Positions 54,422 to 64,000 of a stretch of DNA of 64,000 nucleotides are shown one piece after another; positions within the stretch are counted from its first letter, which is position 1, and the number at the start of each line of letters is the position of its first letter. This stretch comes from Plasmodium coatneyi (Eukaryota > Apicomplexa > Aconoidasida > Haemosporida > Plasmodiidae): positions 1,054,001-1,118,000 of the forward strand of contig NC_033568.1 of NCBI RefSeq assembly GCF_001680005.1, given 5' to 3'. The notes beneath the pieces are model-generated. The model was not told the DNA's origin and did not search any database. It worked only from the letters and a program-made list of their open reading frames with translations. Made by a program: the position numbers and the translations under genes.

Positions 54422-56428
54422 TCAATGTGGCTTTATTATTGGAAATGGTAACACGTTTTTGATCGAACTGGAATTTGTCAGCAACATGCACAAGCGATCT
54501 ATGCCTATTCCGAGGCCTCCCGTTGGGGGTAAGCCATGCGCCAGGGCGGTTACATAATCGTAATCAATTTGGTTATTGACATTTTGCATATGTTGCATTT
54601 TTGAGCTAATTTGTTCGTGTCCTTGGGGAATATTCTCACCAGAGGGCGTACTCACTTGGTTTGCATCCCCCCGGTTATCACCTGAAGAAGCATCATCCGG
54701 AGGAGCAAACCCCCCTGTGGTGCTGATACTTCCCTCTTCACACTTTTTATGCTTTAAGGTATATTGAGAAATAAACTTCCTTTCCTGCATTAGAGGGTTG
54801 GCCTCCTCCGAGTAGCCATTCGCTATTTCCATCTTCCCAATGTACGTTTCAAACCGTTCGGACAACTTTTTATTCTTGCTTAACGTTTTGGCCAGAGGGG
54901 AAGTTTCTGCAGGGAGGTGATATATATGAACAGGCTCGTTACCTAAAAAAGGTTCTACCTTTCGCTTAAAGACCTCCTCAACGACTAATCCCCAATTTAA
55001 GTGTTCCTTCCCTTGATCAAAAGTTACGTTTAATTTTTTTGCTTCATTATAAGCTTGATCGAACGGCAGGTTAAGAAAATCTACAGAGGTGTAATCCTTT
55101 ACTATTTTCATGAAGGAAATTCTTTTCCATTTCTTTTCGTACAACAAAGACTTATCGATACTGGAAGGAAGAGAAAATTTCTTCGACACTGTTTTTATTA
55201 ACCTTTCAACAAATGTAATCATATATTTATAATTAGAGTAGGCCTTATAAATTTCGAGAAGTGTAAACTCAGGGTTGTGTATGGTACTTAAGCCTTCATT
55301 GCGGAAGCATTTGCTGAATTCGAAAATTTGTTCTGAAATTCCACTTATGATTAATTTTTTTAAAAAGAGCTCAGGTGCTATTCTTAAGTAGAGCACTAAA
55401 TTTAAGTTCTTTAGGAACGTTTCAAATGGTTTAGCTGAAGCACCTCCAGCGATGGACTGCAATATTGGGGTATCTACTTCTGTGTATTTTTTTTTTAGCA
55501 AGAACTTTCTAATTTCTTGAATCAAATCAAATCTAGTTATAATTTTTTCCTTTTCTTCCTTGTTGATTAAAAAGTCGAGGTACCTTTTCCTGTACTTATA
55601 TTCAACATCCTTCATTCCTTTGTATTTGTCTGGCAAGGGAAGCAAGGCTTTAGCTAGCAGGACAATTTCTTCTGCGTGTAAAGTTATTTCTCCCCTTTGA
55701 GATTTCCGAACAAATCCTTTTATTGCTATGAAATCGCCTACTTCGATAATTTTTCTCACTTTTATTGCGTTTTCCTTGTGGGCAGTTTCTCCTTCTTTGC
55801 CTAAGGCGAATTGGCTTCCCCCTCCATGTGTAGCATTACCATCATCGTTGGAGGAGTTAATCCCATTTTGCGCTACACCTGGACAGGTATTCTTGCCCCC
55901 CTGGTCATTTTCCTCATCACCCTCTAGACAGTCATTCCTTTTTTCCTCTGATTTGCTTCCCCCTTTAAGCACCAAATGTGCATCAACATATATTTGTACT
56001 GTGCCACCATCATCCTGCACATTCAGGAACATTCCATCGTTCCTTTTGACTGTTACTCGGCCGTATATCACATACTTTTCCTTGTCGTCCTTTTCTCCAT
56101 TTTTTAAATGCTCATAGTTCTTCTTCAACTGGTCTATCTTTGTCGTTCTTTTTATGAAGGACGATGGGTACGCATCAATTTTTAAAACATCCGATAGGTG
56201 ATTTAGCTTCTTTACTCGCTCAGAAAATTCCTTCCCATAGTTCTTCAGGGTGAACACTTTTCTTCTGTTCCGAAAGTAACTTCTTTTTCTGCCTATTGTA
56301 AGGATCCCCTTTGCTTCACTACTGCCATGCCTGAAGCAGCTTGAGCGATTACAAAGGAGAGAGAAGGACCATAAGAATGACCATAGTACTACTACTAGCA
56401 GGGGTGGAGTTGTTCTCCCCTTTATCAT
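54422..56428 (-). CDS. KRS2: Lysine-tRNA ligase, class II, probably apicoplast-targeted
   Basis: Attaches lysine to tRNA(Lys). Single exon, 668 residues. Residues 1-30 form a hydrophobic signal-peptide-like start (LLVVVLWSFLWSFSLL), followed by a basic stretch typical of an apicoplast transit peptide. An OB-fold anticodon-binding domain is near 95-270 (VIYGRVTVKRNDGMFLNVQDD), interrupted by a Gly/Asn/Asp-rich insertion. Class II motif 2 is CFRNEGLSTIHNPEFTLLE near 373, and motif 3 is GGLGIGIDRLCMLLT near 638. A second low-complexity insertion of about 60 residues precedes DYVTALAHGLPPTGG. The end PFPIIKPH matches the family's LLFPxxKP terminus. The bacterial-type layout and the leader argue for the organellar enzyme, not the cytosolic one. 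Confidence 0.92.
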   Translation of the reverse strand: MIKGRTTPPLLVVVLWSFLWSFSLLCNRSSCFRHGSSEAKGILTIGRKRSYFRNRRKVFTLKNYGKEFSERVKKLNHLSDVLKIDAYPSSFIKRTTKIDQLKKNYEHLKNGEKDDKEKYVIYGRVTVKRNDGMFLNVQDDGGTVQIYVDAHLVLKGGSKSEEKRNDCLEGDEENDQGGKNTCPGVAQNGINSSNDDGNATHGGGSQFALGKEGETAHKENAIKVRKIIEVGDFIAIKGFVRKSQRGEITLHAEEIVLLAKALLPLPDKYKGMKDVEYKYRKRYLDFLINKEEKEKIITRFDLIQEIRKFLLKKKYTEVDTPILQSIAGGASAKPFETFLKNLNLVLYLRIAPELFLKKLIISGISEQIFEFSKCFRNEGLSTIHNPEFTLLEIYKAYSNYKYMITFVERLIKTVSKKFSLPSSIDKSLLYEKKWKRISFMKIVKDYTSVDFLNLPFDQAYNEAKKLNVTFDQGKEHLNWGLVVEEVFKRKVEPFLGNEPVHIYHLPAETSPLAKTLSKNKKLSERFETYIGKMEIANGYSEEANPLMQERKFISQYTLKHKKCEEGSISTTGGFAPPDDASSGDNRGDANQVSTPSGENIPQGHEQISSKMQHMQNVNNQIDYDYVTALAHGLPPTGGLGIGIDRLCMLLTNSSSIKNVLPFPIIKPH

Positions 56429-56910
56429 TTTTTTTTCTTTCCTTCAAAGGTGAAAGTTCCCCTTCCTCAGCGTTGCCTCTGAGTTGCCACCTCTGCCTTC
56501 GTTTCCATCGTCGCATGGCGTAGTTGGCGGCTTTCGCTCGTTGGTTCGCCTGCTTGGTTCCAAGCGCATCGCGTTGTTGCGCTGATGAAGTGTTGATTTT
56601 TTTTTTTTTTTTTTTTTTTTTCTATCCCTTCAGAGCTGCGCGGAAGGCATGCGTTCCGCGATCCCATTTATTGACCCACACGTGTACATACATATAGGCA
56701 AAGCCTCAGAAGAGGTGCCATGAAACATTCGCAACGTTGCCAACATGATACTAGACATGCGTAAAATGGTCTCTACAGGGAAAAACAAAAAAAAAGGAGA
56801 ATTTTTTATATTTTCACCTCGCACGTGTCATTTGTTAACCTTTTGTGTGTACAAAAATTGCAGCGCAAGACTCCTCCCCTTTGTAACTTATACAACATTG
56901 TAAGAACAAA
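56429..56910. other. Divergent intergenic region, lysyl-tRNA synthetase and 137-aa gene
   Basis: A compact bidirectional promoter region of about 480 bases. It contains a T-run of more than 20 bases at about 56597-56621 and no coding signal. Confidence 0.55.
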
Positions 56911-58024
56911 ATGAATGTCGTGAAAAAGATTCTTCTACTCCACCTTCTATTTGCGTGTCAGCAGGTATTCCATAGGGTGCACAAGATCACGCGCGTGTGC
57001 AGATAGTGATAAATGAGAAAATCACATAAGTTGTACACACCAATGGGGAAAAATTTAAAGAAGCCTCCTTAGCGTTTTTATTCCCGTTGTTGTGTTTGTA
57101 TTGGTTATGTGACTGGGATGGACAAGCCAACGGGTCTTCACTTCGCCACAGTGCACTACTCCTTCATGAACAATTCCAAAAGGATTACTTTTTTATTTTT
57201 CCCCATTTTAACATTATGCAGATACTATTCGCCCGATCGAGTAAGGCAAGAAAGGAAGAAATGAACCCCTTGAATTTTCTGCCCAGCAGTTCTCTGCTGT
57301 ACCCCCTGGATTTCCAGCAAAATTGGCAGGCGTCGGAGCCCATCCCCCTTGAGATTCACTACGACGTCCCGTAAAAACATGCACCCATGTGAATACGTTT
57401 ATGTGTAGCCATTTGCACAATAGCAAACTGGGGAGGCCTGTAAACCCTCTCCAAGCGTCCTCCTAAAGTTATCATGATAGCCAAATGAGCCTTGTCAACC
57501 GTTTCCTTTCTCTCGGCCCTCTTCCCCTACCTACACCAATTAGGGCGTACGGATACAAAGATTTACTCATGACACTTGAGTACCAAAACGATTTGGAACA
57601 TTATGACAAAGAAAGGGTAACAGAACAGGATGAATGGAAAAGTGAATCCATCCATATGTGCATAGATTAATACGTGGGCGGGCACAATTTCTTTAATGTT
57701 TAATGTGAAAAATTTCTTTAGCTAGCTCGACTGCGCTGGACAAAAAAATTGATACCATATTTTTACCTTCTTAAAGGGGGAAGTAAAAAGAAGGATCATA
57801 GAAGAACAAAAGAGGCTGGAAGAGAACCTCTGGCGGAAAATACACCTCCTCAAGATGAAGGAAAAGTGATGAACATGAGGAAGTCTACGGAAAAAGATGG
57901 GAGACGCACATCTCCAACAGTGCTATCCACTCAAACATTTCTTCACCCATCTTTTTCACGTTATTCTCCTTGCAGGAATTTGCAGAACAGGAACTTTTTA
58001 AGGGCGCGCAAAGACCAGATATGA
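56911..58024 (+). CDS. Small five-exon protein (137 aa), unrecognised, with hydrophobic N-terminus
   Basis: Exons 56911-56964, 57222-57370, 57544-57616, 57777-57865 and 57976-58024 join with consistent phases (0, 2, 0, 2) and GT-AG borders. Residues 1-16 (MNVVKKILLLHLLFAC) resemble a signal peptide or an organelle leader, followed by basic ARSSKARKEE. The middle has SEPIPLEIHYDVP and YGYKDLLMTLEYQNDLEHYDKE. The fourth exon is a charged amphipathic helix (RIIEEQKRLEENLWRKIHLL), and the C-terminus is basic (NFLRARKDQI). The composition would suit a small mitochondrial or apicoplast protein such as a ribosome or complex subunit, but I do not recognise the family. Exon calls rest on phase and composition only. 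Confidence 0.65.
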
Positions 58025-60469
58025 CACAACTTTTTCCTTTGCTGAGCGTGGAAGTCCCTTTTGTCTATCCTTCTTTTTCTCCTATTTTTTGCGAAATTTC
58101 CTTGTGCATTGTCTTGTTCGGCTGTGTTCCTTTCCGCTCTGCTTTACCCCCTTTTACTAACTACCTAAAAGTAGACTCTCAAAGAGGTTTTAACTGTATG
58201 ATTTGTTATCCCCCCAAATTGGGGCTGCGCAGAAGGGCGGAAGAGTTAGACTTACAAAATTGAGTACCTCCAAAGAGATCACACTAGCATTTTTTAAGGG
58301 GAACTAAAATGGGTGCATGCGAAATGGGGGAGCATTTATATCGTTCCACATGTTTATCACCTTTCCTTCTTTCTTTTTTTTCCTTTCTTTTCAAATCGGC
58401 ATAGGCACATAAGTGCACGAAATGAAGAAAGTGGCCAAAGTACTGCCAACCTTGCGATGTTTTATTTAACAGGTGTAAAAAAAAAAGTTTCTCCCATCAT
58501 TTGAAGTTTACACGTTGTGCGGGTTGCCTATTTTGTGCATAACGAGGTGGTAGACTTCTTCAAAGGTACTTCACCATATGGTGGTCGATTTTTTTTTTTT
58601 TTTAACAAATTATGTGACCCCTAGGGGGGTATAAAAAAAAAAAGCTCTTTCAGAATTTTTTCCTTTACAAAAAGGTTTATTACGTCCTCCACATTTTTAA
58701 CAGAAATAAATTTAATAATAAAAAAAAAAACTGCACATACACACATTAGTCAAGCGGGGTTGTATATTCTATGCTGCGTTTTAAATCCCTTGCAAATCTT
58801 TCTGTTCTACGTTCTGCTCGTTCCTGCAACGGTAGTATCGTTCTTGTTGCTCAGTGGTGCACGGTCAAGGGGCATGATGTACCTATATATATGTGTACAC
58901 CCTAGTACCTACGCGAATTCATGCGCAGGTCTTTTTTTTTTTTTTTTTTTGCACCTAAAATGGGTGTGCACTCAACGTATTGACGATGTGCATGCATGTC
59001 CACCCAGGGTGCACATTTTCAAGTGTATAGATACCGCTCTTACAGCACAACGATAGTTTTCACAAAAGAATTCATTTATGCGTTGGACGGGCACAAAGGA
59101 AAATAAGACAATTGTCAATGGATATGTTTGTTAATTTTTCCTTTTCTACATTCTTTTTTTTTTTTTAATACACAACGATGTGGTGATAGGAATGTGCAAC
59201 ATTTTTACGCCTTTTTTTTTTTTTTTTTTTTTTGCAGTAGGGGCGAGGACACTATGGTTGAAAAAAAAAAAAAAAAAAAAAAAAAAAAGTGTGCCTCTTC
59301 TGCGCTTGCGTAAGTATGCACACAGGAAAAAAAAAAAAACACATACCTACATACATTCACACGCTGCTTCAACGTGCTGCGAGAGAGGAAAATGAAAGGA
59401 TTCGCACATTCTGAGGCAGCACATGGCAACAGTAGGAAGTGTTGCATCGCAGCGTCCTGGATGGCTATGCAGAACGTTCAGGCAGCGCATCACCAGGGAA
59501 AAGGGTAAATCCGGCTAGGAATGAATAACGTGAGGGTGTGTGGCAAGTCGGTACGTGGAACAGAGCACGAAGTGGTAGAAATAAGCTAGAACAAGCAAGA
59601 ACGAAGAAGAACAAAAAAAAAAAACAAAGTAGAACAAAAAAAAGAAACAAAAGCAATATTAAAAAGTTATATTGTAACCACTTAAATAAATTAAAAAACA
59701 ACATAAATAAGAAACACGTAAATGTAAACACAAATTCACGCACAAATCTACACTGACGAAATATGCTTACATGAAAAAATTGTTTAGTCACTATTTAAGC
59801 CTTTTTGTTTTTTTTTTGTTCTGTCTTTTTAGTCTATTTAGCAAGTACATGCCGTGTGTACCTATGCTTACTTCAACTGAATGACAGCTGAAGAAAACTG
59901 CCACGTGGAAGTTGTAATTTTGCAGCTCAGTGGAAGAGTGATCTACACTTATAAGAATATTGAAAAGGAGTTCAAAAAACATTCTAAATACATTGTTAAA
60001 AAAAAAAACACTTCATTGCCATTTTTATTTTTCCACTTACCATAACAACACCGACATTGTACCCTCCCACGCACCCGAGCATCCACTCTGCCTTGAGCTA
60101 AAAAAACTCCTACAGAGGTTACTACCCTAAACCCGAAACAAACAAGCCAGACAATTTCTTCACATCGCAATGCACTAAGAAATTACCTAGAAAAAAAAAA
60201 AAAATTGTTTCAACGGGGAAAACTCGATTGCTCATTCGAAGGGAGTTACATAACCAGAGGTGACAGACACCCCACTGCGATAAGTCAACCTTTAGATATT
60301 TGACATCCAAGTCACAGCGGAATGCTGGAACAGGGAGGGGATAGCACTCCAGAAATAAAAGCTACTTGATAAATCTAAAGGTTGTGATTCACTAATGCCT
60401 TTTTCATTTTTCCCCCTCCCTTCCATTCCCTTCCCGTCTTTCTACCCTCTTTCTTTTCCGTTCCCCTTT
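58025..60469. other. Intergenic region upstream of the last gene
   Basis: 2.4 kb with many homopolymer tracts (58589, 58929, 59212, 59261, 59327) and T/C-rich stretches. It is the probable promoter and 5' UTR of the gene at 60470. No coding exon or RNA gene could be supported; short frames exist but look random. Confidence 0.5.
59212..59288. repeat. Inverted poly-T(22)/poly-A(28) pair
   Basis: A 22-base T-run at 59212-59233 and a 28-base A-run at 59261-59288 are separated by 27 bases of mixed sequence. Transcribed, they could pair over about 22 bases. It may also be only two independent homopolymers. Confidence 0.8.
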
Positions 60470-63400
60470 ATGAAAAGAAAGAATACTGGTCCAATAAATA
60501 GCATACAAAAATTGGAGATGAAGAACAAAGTGGCAACAAATTTTATTAGCGGCAAAAACCGCTCCCCACTTCGCACACCAGCGAGGAACGAATGTAATGA
60601 GAAGAGTTACCTAAAGGAGGAAGACATATTCCTTCGTAGCAAGCCTGTAGATTTTATCTACCATTCGGTTAATCAGAAACCATTAAATGGTAGCCCCTCA
60701 TTAGATGAGCTGATCATGAACAGAACGGAGATGAAAAAGAAAACTGATAACTTGGTGGTTACTAACTTTTTGCAAAATGAGGAAAATGACATAATCTGCA
60801 ATAATGGTATGTCACAAGAGGTAGGAACTAAAGGCAGGAAAAATGACACCAGTGATGAGAAGACCACCGCATGGATGGGAAGAGAACCTGTCTTCGGAAG
60901 GAAGGACTCGTTAGAGATCAGATTCCGCCAAGGGCATATCCCCCCCAGCAACAATCATGAGAAAAAAATAACCCATCAGGAAAAAAGAACCCACGATGCT
61001 GATATCAGCGCGATTGCTGAAGGAAGAAACGACTTTGTTAAGATAACGAAAGAGGTGCACGGAAGCAGTAATTACTCCTTGATCGATCAAAGCGGCGTAT
61101 CGGATAGGAACCACATGAATGAAATGGAAAGAAAAAAAAATGGCACCCAAGGTAGCAACGGAAGTAACACCACAAGGCACAGAGAACATTTGGCAGATTT
61201 ACCACATTTTGGAACAATATATGATGAAGAGGAGAATGAAGATACAGTCGACTTCAACACTGCTAATGTGATGGGATCAAACGACCCGAAGAAGAACACG
61301 CAACTACGAAGCCGTGTTAATGAAGGTGCACTGAAAAGGGTAGACGACTCGACAAATCAGGATGATTCCCAAAGTGAAGTGCACAAATTTAACAACACCG
61401 AACAGAGTCTAAGTGATCTAATTAGAGCGTTCCAGTTGAAGATAGCCCAAAATGTGGGTGTTCCATCGGGTAACATACCCAGTGTAGACACCCCAGAGGA
61501 TAATTACGCAGATAATCGCAGCGCTGCTCCAAAAAAGGAGATGACGACACGCTTATACAACTGCACTAATTCTAATAACGCAAAGGTGGCTGAAAAATGG
61601 GTCAAGCGTTATGAAGCACCACCTCAAGGTAACGAACAAAAGATGGAGGATCTTGGGGAGGTGAAAAAAGGAGCCACCTTAAAAATGAGCCGCAATAGGC
61701 AGATTCGGAGCCCATCCAAATGGGTTCTAAAGGATCCATTTAACAAACCGAAAAGAAGCAAATCAGAAGATAAGACATTTCTCCCATGCAATAATAGCGG
61801 TTTGGCAGGTTCGACGCACACATATGGGTATGCTCACCAGGGTGCAAGCAAATTGGAACATACAGAAAATAGCGCAGAAAACGAAATAAATTACTACCTA
61901 CATAGGGAAGAAAATGTAATCGAATTTGATGGAGAGGGAGGAAGTAGTTATCACCTATTGAACCACGAAAACGGTGAAAGTACCAATGGCTCCTACTCTG
62001 TGCAGGAAGGGGGACCATACGAAAAGGTGCAGTTCATCCCGGCAAACTACATCCTAATAAATAGGGAAGGATATAATCCAAGTATAGAAAGTCTAAAAAA
62101 TGAGCAAATGATTAACAGTCAGGAGAACCTTACCTATCCTCTAATGTCTGAGTTTATGCAGCCATTTGTGGGGAGCAAAGAAGGGCTAGAAAATGACGAC
62201 TCCAATTGTGGCTCCTTTGTAGAGAGGAAAAGCTTCACGGATGAAAACTTCTCTCACCAGAAGGATAAGCTAAGTAGAAGTATCAATTATATTAGGCAAA
62301 TTAAGAAGGCCAATGAGAAAGCAAGGTACGCGAATTCGATGGAAGAAAAGGTGAAAAAGACTAGACAAGGGGAGGAGTCTGCTAGGAAGGAAGAGGATGC
62401 ATATTTTGCGTCCCCTCGTTTTGGTTCACTCAGCCAGGAAGAGGTGGAAGAAGTGAACCACGTGAGAGAAGCACCTTCCTGGAGTGAGAAAAAAAACAAA
62501 AGAGTGAACCCTCTGATGTTCTCTAAGAGCCACTTACAGGAAGGGTTACTAAATAACGCAAGAAAGCAGGGCAACTCGAAAACTGGAAAAAATGGCTATG
62601 CAAACTGGGCGCTGAAAAACGGGCGTGACGCTCTGCCTCAAAAACTGAGTAAACAGGTGGAAACGCCGACCAAGGGTAGAGGGGTCGAATTGGTGAAAAA
62701 AGTAGACCTAGCCGAAGTGCACCTGAATGGTGAGAGGATAGACACGCCCAATAGGGCCAATCGGGTCAATCATGCCAATTTTTCGAACCTTTCGAATTTT
62801 TCAAACCTCTCCGATTCGCTAAAATTGATTGAGCGGAAGCGAAAGGGGGATATCTGCAAAAGTGGGGCAAACGGCCGGACGAGCGCCAAAAAGGAAGATT
62901 CCCCCTTGAAGCACGACCATGTGAAAGACGAAAAATACACAAAGAAACAGACAAACACAACATTACGTAGGTGTCCCAAAATAGGAAGCAAAAAAAATGA
63001 CACCAATAAAGCACTTAAGATAAAATCCCCCTTCATTTCTAAGCACAATAATATTCCTATGCATGCAGTACCAATACGTAACGAACCACTTAAGTCGACT
63101 AAAATGGTAAAAGAGGAACGACAACAGAGGCACCACAACGGAAGTCAACAATATGGAAACCTGAACAGAACAGGAAAAATTATCTTAGAAAGGAAAAAAA
63201 TGAAGAGCAAAGATAAGTCTACCTTTCTCCAAAAGGGAGCATCTAAAAAGGATGCAGGTCAAGATACTCCAGTAGAACTAACCGAAAAGGAAGACAAGAA
63301 TAAAATTTACAGCATTCCCTCTTGTCATAGTTCCAGTTCCTATGATCACCGTCCTATTCGCTCCCTCAACAATTCTAACCTGAGCTGCGATTCGCAGGAG

Positions 63401-64000
63401 ACGCAACACGTCAACAACTTGACCCATATGCGCAAACAGAATTTGTCCAAAATGAAGGAAATGATAACCCGGGAAAGGGAAGCTGTGAGGAGAAGCTCCA
63501 TCGTTCCGTACCCCAAAAGTGGTGCACGAGGGGGGAAAAATTGCAAATGGGAGGTCAAGGGGGCAGGAAAAAGGGAACCGAAAAGGGAAACGCAAAAAGA
63601 AGTGATCCCCAAAAGAAACGCATTGTGCAGGACGAAGGGCGTAACGGGAGGAAGCATGGGGCATGACTCCGTTGGGACTCAAATAGTGGAATCCCACAAA
63701 GCGGAAGATTACAGCATAAGTGCCCGAAAAGCAATTTTAGCGAAGAAGAACCAAAAGGAAAAATACCCCCTCGATATAGAAGTCTCGTATAAGTGCAAAA
63801 GCATTTACATAAAAATCAACGTAGACTCAAATAATGAGGAGCTACTAAAGCATACACAACAGAGGTTGCCGAAAAGGAGTCTGGAATTTAAGTTATTCAC
63901 AACCAAGTTTGTCGATGGGTTCATAAAATCAACCGAATCGAAAATTTATAAATCGTCGAGTATTATTTTGCAAAATGCAGAGACTGATGTTTTTTACAAC
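60470..64000 (+). CDS. Large hydrophilic protein, 5' part only, unrecognised
   Basis: An open frame of 1177 codons runs from the ATG at 60470 to the window edge without a stop. A further in-frame ATG lies at 60395, but the 25 codons between are Pro/Phe/Ser-rich, as expected from a translated pyrimidine tract, so the later start (MKRKNTGPINSIQKLE) is preferred. The protein is strongly polar and rich in Lys, Asn, Glu and Ser, with no signal peptide, no membrane segment and no clear domain. A short NFSNLSNFSNLS repeat lies near residue 773. Near the right edge the sequence becomes less biased (PLDIEVSYKCKSIYIKINV), so a folded domain may start there and continue beyond 64000. Function is unknown. 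Confidence 0.8.
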   Translation, partial: MKRKNTGPINSIQKLEMKNKVATNFISGKNRSPLRTPARNECNEKSYLKEEDIFLRSKPVDFIYHSVNQKPLNGSPSLDELIMNRTEMKKKTDNLVVTNFLQNEENDIICNNGMSQEVGTKGRKNDTSDEKTTAWMGREPVFGRKDSLEIRFRQGHIPPSNNHEKKITHQEKRTHDADISAIAEGRNDFVKITKEVHGSSNYSLIDQSGVSDRNHMNEMERKKNGTQGSNGSNTTRHREHLADLPHFGTIYDEEENEDTVDFNTANVMGSNDPKKNTQLRSRVNEGALKRVDDSTNQDDSQSEVHKFNNTEQSLSDLIRAFQLKIAQNVGVPSGNIPSVDTPEDNYADNRSAAPKKEMTTRLYNCTNSNNAKVAEKWVKRYEAPPQGNEQKMEDLGEVKKGATLKMSRNRQIRSPSKWVLKDPFNKPKRSKSEDKTFLPCNNSGLAGSTHTYGYAHQGASKLEHTENSAENEINYYLHREENVIEFDGEGGSSYHLLNHENGESTNGSYSVQEGGPYEKVQFIPANYILINREGYNPSIESLKNEQMINSQENLTYPLMSEFMQPFVGSKEGLENDDSNCGSFVERKSFTDENFSHQKDKLSRSINYIRQIKKANEKARYANSMEEKVKKTRQGEESARKEEDAYFASPRFGSLSQEEVEEVNHVREAPSWSEKKNKRVNPLMFSKSHLQEGLLNNARKQGNSKTGKNGYANWALKNGRDALPQKLSKQVETPTKGRGVELVKKVDLAEVHLNGERIDTPNRANRVNHANFSNLSNFSNLSDSLKLIERKRKGDICKSGANGRTSAKKEDSPLKHDHVKDEKYTKKQTNTTLRRCPKIGSKKNDTNKALKIKSPFISKHNNIPMHAVPIRNEPLKSTKMVKEERQQRHHNGSQQYGNLNRTGKIILERKKMKSKDKSTFLQKGASKKDAGQDTPVELTEKEDKNKIYSIPSCHSSSSYDHRPIRSLNNSNLSCDSQETQHVNNLTHMRKQNLSKMKEMITREREAVRRSSIVPYPKSGARGGKNCKWEVKGAGKREPKRETQKEVIPKRNALCRTKGVTGGSMGHDSVGTQIVESHKAEDYSISARKAILAKKNQKEKYPLDIEVSYKCKSIYIKINVDSNNEELLKHTQQRLPKRSLEFKLFTTKFVDGFIKSTESKIYKSSSIILQNAETDVFYN

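Noticed and set aside
59880..59960. tRNA-like D-arm words (CAGCTCAGTGGAAGAG)
   Set aside because: No matching acceptor stem, anticodon arm or T-arm could be built around it.

Overview
The window looks like a nuclear chromosome segment of a Plasmodium species of the simian/vivax clade, most likely P. knowlesi (P. coatneyi is the main alternative). The reasons are moderate GC with long poly-A/T and polypyrimidine tracts, short GT-AG introns, apicomplexan-only proteins (an alveolin, an apicoplast-type lysyl-tRNA synthetase, a cyclic-nucleotide-binding EPAC-like giant), and interstitial kir-type variant antigen genes carrying the FFYWLGD-type motif. These sit inside the chromosome between housekeeping genes, next to degenerate telomere-like repeats, which is the known P. 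knowlesi arrangement.

Layout. (A) 1-6.2 kb is a variant-antigen island: a partial kir gene on the + strand with a repetitive elastin-like stalk, a convergent kir gene on the - strand with two extracellular domains, a telomere-like degenerate block, and a relic kir transmembrane exon followed by a 19-bp minisatellite. (B) 7.1-22.7 kb is conserved core, mostly on the - strand: an EPAC-like multi-CNB protein (2848 aa visible), a coiled-coil protein, a tentative tiny two-exon gene, and ATG4, split by a frameshift at a G8 run. (C) 23.6-30.2 kb is a second kir island: another telomere-like block, a two-domain kir gene on the - strand and a single-domain kir gene on the + strand, sharing a divergent 2.26-kb promoter region. 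(D) 31-64 kb is core again: a NOT1 paralogue (about 4173 aa), a lone-HRDC protein, a small membrane-protein candidate, an alveolin, prefoldin subunit 2, apicoplast lysyl-tRNA synthetase, a five-exon 137-aa protein, and the 5' part of a large unrecognised gene running off the end.

From memory, the core genes match one block of P. falciparum chromosome 14 in reversed order (around PF3D7_14168xx to 14174xx), in which ATG4 and the NOT1 paralogue are neighbours. If that is right, island C was inserted between two ancestral neighbours. The core genes do not form one pathway; they cover cyclic nucleotide signalling, ATG8 deconjugation, mRNA decay and translation control, pellicle structure, tubulin/actin folding and apicoplast translation. 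The kir genes are expected to encode antigens exported to the infected red cell.

Exon boundaries were worked out by hand from splice signals, reading phase and comparison between copies. No database search was run.
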